Of a stretch of 14,357 nucleotides of DNA, positions 8,908 through 14,357 are shown piece by piece. The notes under the pieces were generated by a model. The model had not been told where the DNA came from. It was given only the letters and a program-made list of their open reading frames with translations, and searched no databases. The stretch comes from Limnohabitans sp. (GTDB lineage: Bacteria; Pseudomonadota; Gammaproteobacteria; Burkholderiales; Burkholderiaceae_C): positions 1-14,357 of the forward strand of contig JANQXJ010000215.1 of the NCBI GenBank assembly GCA_030729445.1. The letters run 5' to 3'. Numbering within the stretch: position 1 is the first letter of the stretch; each line of letters opens with the position of its first letter. The position numbers and the translations under genes are program-made.

Positions 8908-10923
8908 TTGAGAGGTGGTGCTGTACTGCGTTCCGTACAAAAACGATTTGTATTTTTTGTTCTTTGCTGCGCTTCTTTGGTCACTGGCTTGGGATTGGGT
9001 TTCGCGTCTGCTCTCAGGGCGGACATGTCGGTCTCAAGTCTTCTGTTCTTGACGGCCAGTTTGACGCTGGTGTCGCTGAGTTTGATGTTGTGCTTGGCTT
9101 GGGTGTTATGGCGCCCTGTTCAGCAGGCTTTGTCAGTGCTTCAGAGGGTTGCCCGGCAAAAAGAGCCCAGAACAGATGAGGCCTTGGGTGCCACGCCTTG
9201 GTTGCCCAGCGAATTGCAAGACATTCACCACGCGTGGATGGTGAATGCCGAAAAACAACAAGCAGACACCGCCCAGGTGGTAGACAGCATGCTGGCATTG
9301 CAGCTTGGGCAATGGCCCATGCTGCAGTCCGCTCAACCACCTGAGGACCGTGTGGGTGGTGCCAACTCGCCAACGCTGTTGGCGTTACAAGCTGGCTTGG
9401 GGCACTTGTCTGCCTTGTTGACCGAAATGAACCGATTCATCTTGCGAACCTACAGCGAAGTGCATGACACGGCGGATGCAGGTGCAACCATGTCCTCGGC
9501 TTGGCTTAAAGACCCCTTGCTGGGCCCCGCTCTTCAGAAGATCACCGACGGGCACATGAATTTGTTGCGCATCGTGCACGACATGAGTTCGGTGGTCGAT
9601 AAAAGTGCCATCACTTTGGCCGATCTGTCCTGGCAGGCCAATGGCATCAACCAAGAGATGAAGGCTTTGGCGGTCAAAGGGGCTCAAATTTCCCATTCGT
9701 CCCAATCCCTGGCCCACAACTCCAGCCGCGTCAGCGCCGATGCAGCGTCGGTGGCCAAATTGGCACAGCAAGCCCGCGACAATTCCGAGCAGGGGCAGCA
9801 CGAGCTGCAGCAAACCATCGAGTCAATGCGTCAGATGGGCGGGCGCACTCAGACCGTGTCATCGTCCATCACTGGGCTTCAGACCAGCTCGCAAAAAATT
9901 GAGCATATTGTTCAGCTCATCCGCGATATCGCCAACAAGATCAATCTGCTGTCCCTGAATGCCGCGATCGAGGCCGCTCGAGCTGGTGAGCATGGCAAAG
10001 GGTTTGCGGTGGTTTCTGACGAGGTGCGCAAACTGGCTGAGAAAACCTTCGAGGCCACCCAAGAAATCGATGCCAGTGTGGGCGGCATCATGAGCCAGAC
10101 TGAGCAGGCCGTGGGCAGCATGAACGATTTGCTGGGTGACGTGCAGTCCAATGTGGTGAAGATCGAGCAAGTGGGCCAACGCCTGTCTGGCATTCTCAAT
10201 TCATCCAGTGTCTTGTCCGAGCAAATGGACGGCATCGTGCAGGCTTCCAGCGCTTCTGCTCATGAAGTGGGCAGGATTTCCAGCTATCTGGGTGAAATTC
10301 AGGATGAACTGGCCAGTTTCGGTCTGCGCATCGCCTCACAAGAAAAGCAGACTTTGGGCCTGACCGAATTGAGCGAAGGCTTTTTTGAAAAATTGGTGTC
10401 GCTCAACCTTCAAACGCTTCACCAGCGCATGTACACCGTGGCGCGGTCTGCGGCCGATGCGGTGCAAGCGGCATTTGAAGGGGCTATCGCCAGGGGGCAG
10501 ATCAGTGCGGCCGATTTGCTCAGCCAGGAACATGAGCCGGTGCCTCACACCAACCCACAAAAATACACCTCACGGTTTGATGCTTTCACCGACCGGGTAT
10601 TGCCCGACATTCAAGAGGCTGTTTTGCGTCATTCGCCCGAGTTGGTGTTCGCCATCTGCACCAATCAACGCGGCTATGTGCCTACACACAACGACAAGTT
10701 TGCTCACCCCTTAACCGGGCGGTACGACGTGGACCTGGTCAACAGCCGAAGCAAACGCATCTTCAGTGACCGCACAGGCAGCCGTTGCGGGGCGCACACC
10801 CAGAAAGTGCTGTTACAGACCTACAAACGCGATACCGGTGAAATCATGCACGATTTGTCGGTGCCGATTTGGGTCAACGGCAAGCATTGGGGAGGCTTTC
10901 GAATGGGTTACAAGGCCCATTGA
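8908..10923 (+). CDS. Orphan methyl-accepting chemotaxis protein with a C-terminal sensory-like domain
   Basis: This is a 671-residue chemoreceptor. Two hydrophobic segments (about 14-36 and 42-68) are separated by only a few residues, so there is essentially no periplasmic sensor. A linker and a long helical region lead to the MCP signalling hairpin, whose tip is at about 341-370 (INLLSLNAAIEAARAGEHGKGF). This should bind CheA/CheW. After the return helix (to about 485), residues 490-671 form a separate globular domain with FAICTNQRGYVPTHN, RIFSDRTGSRCGAHT and an ending HDLSVPIWVNGKHWGGFRMGY. The last segment resembles the closing strands of PAS/Cache-type sensor domains; this is inference. 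The domain would be cytoplasmic. No CheR-docking pentapeptide ends the protein. No che or flagellar genes are nearby. The start is a TTG at 8908, since an in-frame TGA lies just upstream at 8902-8904 and no ATG occurs before residue 40. The exact start is uncertain. Confidence 0.88.
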   Translation: MRGGAVLRSVQKRFVFFVLCCASLVTGLGLGFASALRADMSVSSLLFLTASLTLVSLSLMLCLAWVLWRPVQQALSVLQRVARQKEPRTDEALGATPWLPSELQDIHHAWMVNAEKQQADTAQVVDSMLALQLGQWPMLQSAQPPEDRVGGANSPTLLALQAGLGHLSALLTEMNRFILRTYSEVHDTADAGATMSSAWLKDPLLGPALQKITDGHMNLLRIVHDMSSVVDKSAITLADLSWQANGINQEMKALAVKGAQISHSSQSLAHNSSRVSADAASVAKLAQQARDNSEQGQHELQQTIESMRQMGGRTQTVSSSITGLQTSSQKIEHIVQLIRDIANKINLLSLNAAIEAARAGEHGKGFAVVSDEVRKLAEKTFEATQEIDASVGGIMSQTEQAVGSMNDLLGDVQSNVVKIEQVGQRLSGILNSSSVLSEQMDGIVQASSASAHEVGRISSYLGEIQDELASFGLRIASQEKQTLGLTELSEGFFEKLVSLNLQTLHQRMYTVARSAADAVQAAFEGAIARGQISAADLLSQEHEPVPHTNPQKYTSRFDAFTDRVLPDIQEAVLRHSPELVFAICTNQRGYVPTHNDKFAHPLTGRYDVDLVNSRSKRIFSDRTGSRCGAHTQKVLLQTYKRDTGEIMHDLSVPIWVNGKHWGGFRMGYKAH

Positions 10924-10932
10924 CAGGCGCGA

Positions 10933-10961
10933 GGTCAGGGCCAGCTCTGTGCGCCCTGACC
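10933..10961. terminator. Hairpin between convergent genes, possible bidirectional terminator
   Basis: A perfect 9-base inverted repeat, GGTCAGGGC (10933-10941) and GCCCTGACC (10953-10961), encloses an 11-base loop. It sits in the 57-base gap between the 3' ends of the chemoreceptor gene and prlC. Neither side has a strong T run, so it may act as a transcript-end stabiliser or a weak terminator. Confidence 0.5.
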
Positions 10962-10980
10962 CTCTACCAGGTCATGATCA

Positions 10981-13020
10981 TCAGGCGGTCACCATGCCTT
11001 GGTGGCGCAGCAAAGCGTCCAGACTTGGTTCTCGACCACGGAAGGCCTTGAACGATTCCAGCGCCGGGCGGCTGCCGCCCGCTTCCAAAATGGCTTGGCG
11101 GTAGAGGCGGCCGGTTTCCACGCTGGGCGTGCCGTCATCGGCGGCAGTTTCTTCAAACGCGGCGTAAGCGTCGGCGCTCAGCACTTCGGCCCACTTGTAG
11201 CTGTAATAGCCCGCAGCGTAACCACCTGCAAAGATGTGGCTGAAGGTGTGGGCCATGCGGTTGAAGGCGGGTGGGCGCATCACGGCCACTTCGTCGCGCA
11301 CCTGCTGCAACAGGGGCATGAAGTCTTGCGCCGGGTCGTGCTCGGAATGTACCAGCATGTCGAACAAGGAAAACTCGATTTGGCGCAAGGTTTGCAGGCC
11401 GCTTTGGAAGTTTTTGGCGGCCAGCATTTTGTCGAACAGCGCACGCGGCAGGGGCTCTCCTGTTTCCACATGGGCGGTCATGTGGCGCAGCACAGACCAT
11501 TCCCAGCAGAAGTTTTCCATGAACTGGCTGGGCAACTCGACAGCGTCCCACTCCACCCCGCTGATGCCCGAGACATCGCGCTCGTTCACTTGGGTGAGCA
11601 TGTGGTGCAGGCCGTGGCCAAACTCGTGAAAGAGCGTGATCACGTCATCGTGCGTGAGCAAGGCGGGTTGGCCATTCACGCCTTCGGCAAAGTTGCACAC
11701 CAGGTGCGCCACTGGGGTTTGCAGCACGCCCGTGTCGGGGCGCTGCCAGCGCCCGCGCACATCGTCCATCCACGCGCCGCCGCGCTTGCCCGCACGGGCG
11801 GGTGGGTCGAGGTAGAACTGGCCCACCAGTTGGCTGTTGCGCTCGATCCTGAAGAACTGGACGGCCGGGTGCCAGACGGGCGCTTGGTCGGCGCGGATGT
11901 TCACCTCAAACAGGGTCTCGATGATTTTGAACAGACCGGCCAGCACCTTGGGCGCTGTGAAGTACTGCTTGACCTCTTGTTCGCTGAAGCTGTAGCGGGC
12001 TTCTTTGAGTTTTTCGCTCAGGTAGGGAACGTCCCAGGCGTTGAGGGGGCCGGTGATGCCCAAGGCGTTTGCTGCGAAGTCGCGCAAATCGGCCAGGTCT
12101 TTTTCTGCGAAGGGGCGGGCTTTGGCGGCCAAGTCGCGCAAAAAGGAGATGACTTTTTCGGGGGATTCGGCCATTTTGGGCACGACCGACACTTGGGCGT
12201 AGTTGGCAAAACCCAGCAGACGGGCTTCCTCTTGGCGAAGCGCCAGGATTTCCTGCATCAAGGGCGTGTTGTCGAAGTGCTTGGCGTCATCGGGGGCTTG
12301 GTCTGAGGCGCGGGTGACATAGGCTTTGTAGAGTTGCTCGCGCAGTGCGCCGCTGTCGGCAAATTGCATCACCGGCAAATAGACCGGCATTTTCAGGCTC
12401 AAGCGGTGGCCTTCTTGCCCCTCTTTTTGCGCGGCGTCGCGGGTGGCTTGCACCACATCGGCGGGCACACCTTTGAGCTGGTCTTCGCTCACGTACAGGG
12501 CAAATTTGTCGGTGGCGTCCAGCGTGTTTTCGCTGAATTTTTGCGTGATCTCGGCCAGCCGTTCCTGGATGGCGGCGTAGCGTTCTTTGGCTGCACCTTG
12601 CAGCTCGGCACCGCCCAGGACAAAACTGCGCAGGGCGTTTTTGCGGGCCTGTGTTTGCTCGGCGTTGAGGCTGGCGGCATCGATGGCTTTGTATTTGGCG
12701 TACAGGCGCTCGTCGCTGCCCAGGCGCGTCCAGAACTCGGTCACGCGGGGCAGGGCGGCGTTGTAGGCAGCGCGTAATTCGGGGGTGTCGGCCACGCTGT
12801 TGAGGTGACTGACCGCGCCCCAAGCCATGCCCAGGCGCTCGGTGCTCACGTCCAGGGTCTGCGCGATGGCTTTCCATTCGGCTGGAAAGTCTGCAGCGGT
12901 CACGGTGTCCAGGGCTTTTTCGGCAGCAGCGAGCAATTCGTCCATGGCCGGAGCCACATGCTCAGGGGCAATGCGGTCAAACAGTGGCAGGCCAGAGGTG
13001 TCGAGCAAGGGGTTGGTCAT
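10981..13020 (-). CDS. prlC: Oligopeptidase A, M3-family zinc metallopeptidase
   Basis: This cytoplasmic zinc endopeptidase degrades short peptides, including cleaved signal peptides and products of ATP-dependent proteases. The 679 residues match the size of E. coli PrlC. The zinc motif HEFGHGLHH starts at His465; His465 and His469 are ligands and Glu466 is the catalytic base. The third ligand is probably Glu495 in WDAVELPSQFMENF. Other family signatures include YLPVMQFADSG, GQFYLDPPARAGKRGGAW and SHIFAGGYAAGYYSYKWAEVLSADAYAAF near the C-terminus, the last given here as its start and end around a typical Gly/Tyr-rich segment. The ATG at 13020 is preceded by AGGA (13027-13030) with 6-base spacing. 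folD lies 113 bases upstream on the same strand with a repeat in between, so co-transcription is possible but not shown. The related Dcp is the alternative, but length and motifs favour PrlC. Confidence 0.95.
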   Translation of the reverse strand: MTNPLLDTSGLPLFDRIAPEHVAPAMDELLAAAEKALDTVTAADFPAEWKAIAQTLDVSTERLGMAWGAVSHLNSVADTPELRAAYNAALPRVTEFWTRLGSDERLYAKYKAIDAASLNAEQTQARKNALRSFVLGGAELQGAAKERYAAIQERLAEITQKFSENTLDATDKFALYVSEDQLKGVPADVVQATRDAAQKEGQEGHRLSLKMPVYLPVMQFADSGALREQLYKAYVTRASDQAPDDAKHFDNTPLMQEILALRQEEARLLGFANYAQVSVVPKMAESPEKVISFLRDLAAKARPFAEKDLADLRDFAANALGITGPLNAWDVPYLSEKLKEARYSFSEQEVKQYFTAPKVLAGLFKIIETLFEVNIRADQAPVWHPAVQFFRIERNSQLVGQFYLDPPARAGKRGGAWMDDVRGRWQRPDTGVLQTPVAHLVCNFAEGVNGQPALLTHDDVITLFHEFGHGLHHMLTQVNERDVSGISGVEWDAVELPSQFMENFCWEWSVLRHMTAHVETGEPLPRALFDKMLAAKNFQSGLQTLRQIEFSLFDMLVHSEHDPAQDFMPLLQQVRDEVAVMRPPAFNRMAHTFSHIFAGGYAAGYYSYKWAEVLSADAYAAFEETAADDGTPSVETGRLYRQAILEAGGSRPALESFKAFRGREPSLDALLRHQGMVTA

Positions 13021-13062
13021 GGGGTTTCCTGTTGTGGTTGGTCAGGGATGAGGGGGAGATGG

Positions 13063-13127
13063 ATCCCGGGTCAAGCCCGGGATGACAAAAAGGGGTCAAG
13101 ACTGGGATGACAAAAGCCCGGGATGAC
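13063..13127. repeat. REP-like GC-rich inverted and tandem repeat between folD and prlC
   Basis: ATCCCGGG (13063-13070) and CCCGGGAT (13076-13083) form a perfect 8-base stem with a 5-base loop, TCAAG. From 13068 a unit of about 25 bases (GGGTCAAGCCCGGGATGAC plus an A run) is repeated with changes from 13093 (GGGTCAAGACTGGGATGAC). A third partial copy, GCCCGGGATGAC, lies at 13116-13127. I recall similar CCCGGG/TCAAG elements scattered in intergenic regions of other proteobacteria, but copy number here cannot be judged from one window. Confidence 0.75.
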
Positions 13128-13133
13128 TGTTTC

Positions 13134-13985
13134 TTACTTGGAGGCGCGTTCGGCCGCTTCAAGGGTGTTGACCAGCAGCATGGTGATGGTCATGGGGCCA
13201 ACGCCGCCGGGCACGGGGGTGATGTGGCTGGCGACTTGTTTCACGCCTTCAAAGTCCACGTCGCCACACAGCTTGCCTTCGTCGTTGCGGTTCATGCCCA
13301 CGTCCAGCACCACGGCACCGGGCTTGACCATGTCGGCCGTGAGCACGTTGCGCTTGCCCACGGCAGCCACGATCACGTCGGCTTGCAAGGTCAGGGCTTT
13401 GAGGTTTTGGGTGCGCGAGTGCGCCACCGTCACCGTGGCGTCTTTTTGCAGCAGCATCAGCGCCATGGGCTTGCCCACAATGTTGCTGCGGCCAATGACC
13501 ACGGCATGTTTGCCGCGCAGGTCGTAACCGATGGATTCCAGCATCTTCATGCAGCCATAGGGCGTGCAGGGCCAAAAGCCGGGCATGCCGGTCATGAGTG
13601 CACCCGCGCTGGCGATGTGAAAGCCGTCCACGTCTTTGGCGGGGCTGATGGCCTCAATGACTTTTTGGGCGTCGATGTGCGCGGGCAGGGGCAGTTGCAC
13701 CAAGATGCCGTGGATCGCCGGGTCGTTGTTGAGCGCTTCCACGCGGGCCAGCAAGTCGGCTTCGGTCATGGTGGCGTCGTACTTTTCGAGCACCGAGTGC
13801 AGACCGCTGTCTTCGCAGGCCTTGACCTTGTTGCGCACATACACCTGGCTGGCCGGGTTGTCGCCCACCAGCACCACGGCCAAGCCGGGTGTCACACCTT
13901 GGGCCTTGAGGGCTTGTGCCCGGGCAGCGACTTCGGTGCGCAGTTGTTTGGACAGAGCGTTGCCGTCAATGAGTTGGGCGGTCAT
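13134..13985 (-). CDS. folD: Bifunctional methylenetetrahydrofolate dehydrogenase/cyclohydrolase FolD
   Basis: This cytoplasmic enzyme interconverts 5,10-methylene-THF and 10-formyl-THF using NADP, supplying one-carbon units for purines and formyl-Met-tRNA. The 283 residues match the usual length. The catalytic-domain motif around Tyr49 and Lys53 (SQVYVRNKVKAC), Gln97 in GILVQLPLP and Asp120 in KDVDGFH correspond, with an offset of one, to the E. coli active-site residues Tyr50, Lys54, Gln98 and Asp121. The NADP-binding motif GRSNIVGKPMA starts near 165, and the C-terminal signature PVPGGVGPMT is near 257-266. The ATG at 13985 gives the family N-terminus (MTAQLIDGNALS), although the ribosome-binding site is weak. 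A strong hairpin 34 bases upstream insulates it from the response-regulator gene. Confidence 0.97.
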   Translation of the reverse strand: MTAQLIDGNALSKQLRTEVAARAQALKAQGVTPGLAVVLVGDNPASQVYVRNKVKACEDSGLHSVLEKYDATMTEADLLARVEALNNDPAIHGILVQLPLPAHIDAQKVIEAISPAKDVDGFHIASAGALMTGMPGFWPCTPYGCMKMLESIGYDLRGKHAVVIGRSNIVGKPMALMLLQKDATVTVAHSRTQNLKALTLQADVIVAAVGKRNVLTADMVKPGAVVLDVGMNRNDEGKLCGDVDFEGVKQVASHITPVPGGVGPMTITMLLVNTLEAAERASK

Positions 13986-14018
13986 GGTTGAAAACTCAAA
14001 ATATCGGTTGAAAAATGC

Positions 14019-14045
14019 AAAACGCCCGGCGGGTGCGGGCGTTTT
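14019..14045 (-). terminator. Intrinsic terminator of the response-regulator gene, possibly bidirectional
   Basis: A perfect 10-base inverted repeat, AAAACGCCCG (14019-14028) and CGGGCGTTTT (14036-14045), has a 7-base loop. Read on the minus strand, the stem ends in GCGTTTT followed by GCATTTTT. That suits termination of the gene ending at 14061, just before folD. The symmetric A/T ends mean it could work in both directions. Confidence 0.85.
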
Positions 14046-14060
14046 GGGGGGGCAGGAGAA

Positions 14061-14357
14061 TCAGCCCTTGGGCGCGTTTTGGCCGAGTGCGATTTTGAGC
14101 AAATCGGCCACGGTGTTGGCGTTGAGCTTTTCCATGATGTTGGCGCGGTGCGCTTCCACCGTCTTGATGCTGATGCCCAGATCGTCGGCGATTTGCTTGT
14201 TCAAGCGTCCTGCGACGATCCGCTCGAGCACTTGGGCTTCGCGGCCGGTCAGTTTGGACAGCAGTGCATCGCGGCTGGCCGCTTGCTGGTAGTCGGAGAA
14301 CGAGTCACGGGCTTCGTCGAGCATGCGCTCGACCAGACCCAGCAGTTCTTCTTCTTT
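14061..14357 (-). CDS. FixJ/NarL-type response regulator, C-terminal part only
   Basis: The last 98 residues of a two-component regulator are visible; the frame stays open to the right edge, so the N-terminal receiver lies outside the window. A charged linker (KEEELLGLVERMLDEARD) leads into a LuxR-type helix-turn-helix domain. It contains LTGREAQVLERIVAGRLNKQIADDLGISI and KTVEAHRANIMEKLNA-type recognition elements, described here in two parts of one continuous domain. The order and spacing match FixJ/TtrR regulators (LTPRE...G..NKQIA..LGIS..TVE.HR...M.K). An ATG at 14324 exists but is internal, because the reading frame and the linker sequence continue upstream of it. Its sensor kinase is presumably further right; the signal is unknown. 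Confidence 0.9.
   Translation of the reverse strand, partial: KEEELLGLVERMLDEARDSFSDYQQAASRDALLSKLTGREAQVLERIVAGRLNKQIADDLGISIKTVEAHRANIMEKLNANTVADLLKIALGQNAPKG

Noticed and set aside
10999..12306. Long plus-strand open frame opposite prlC (435 codons)
   Set aside because: It lacks a domain or a good start and lies wholly opposite the well-supported M3 peptidase; expected by chance in GC-rich coding DNA.

Overview
The window looks like ordinary chromosome from a GC-rich betaproteobacterium, most likely Burkholderiales and probably Comamonadaceae. This rests on the protein sequences: a large RpoD with an Ala/Lys/Pro-rich N-terminal tail, a RisA/OmpR-type regulator, a PHB-cycle 3-hydroxybutyrate dehydrogenase and a monofunctional RelA. 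The assignment is from recalled family features, not from a search. I see no phage, transposon, plasmid or CRISPR signature.

Left part, minus strand. The window opens inside rpoD (primary sigma factor; the C-terminus lies beyond base 1). A 355-base spacer upstream of rpoD carries a good rpoD promoter with a perfect TATAAT. Beyond it lies a tight minus-strand cluster, in transcription order bdhA, ompR, envZ. bdhA and ompR are 5 bases apart, and ompR and the kinase share a GTGA start/stop overlap. Ketone-body/PHB catabolism and an EnvZ/OmpR-type two-component system are therefore probably co-transcribed.

Middle part, plus strand. Divergent from bdhA is an alpha/beta hydrolase followed 4 bases later by relA. 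The synthetase carries the EFDD signature of RelA and its HD hydrolase motif is eroded, so it should only make (p)ppGpp. A tRNA-Val(GAC) follows, with its own promoter and an intrinsic terminator. Next comes an orphan methyl-accepting chemotaxis protein with no periplasmic domain and an unusual sensory-looking domain at its C-terminus.

Right part, minus strand. Convergent with the chemoreceptor are prlC (M3 zinc oligopeptidase) and, upstream of it, folD (one-carbon folate metabolism). They are separated by a small GC-rich inverted and tandem repeat. A strong hairpin terminator separates folD from the C-terminal part of a FixJ/NarL-type response regulator that runs off the right edge.

Nothing here is a convincing undescribed multi-gene system. 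The most interesting items are the C-terminal domain of the chemoreceptor, the RpoD tail, and the bdhA-ompR-envZ linkage.
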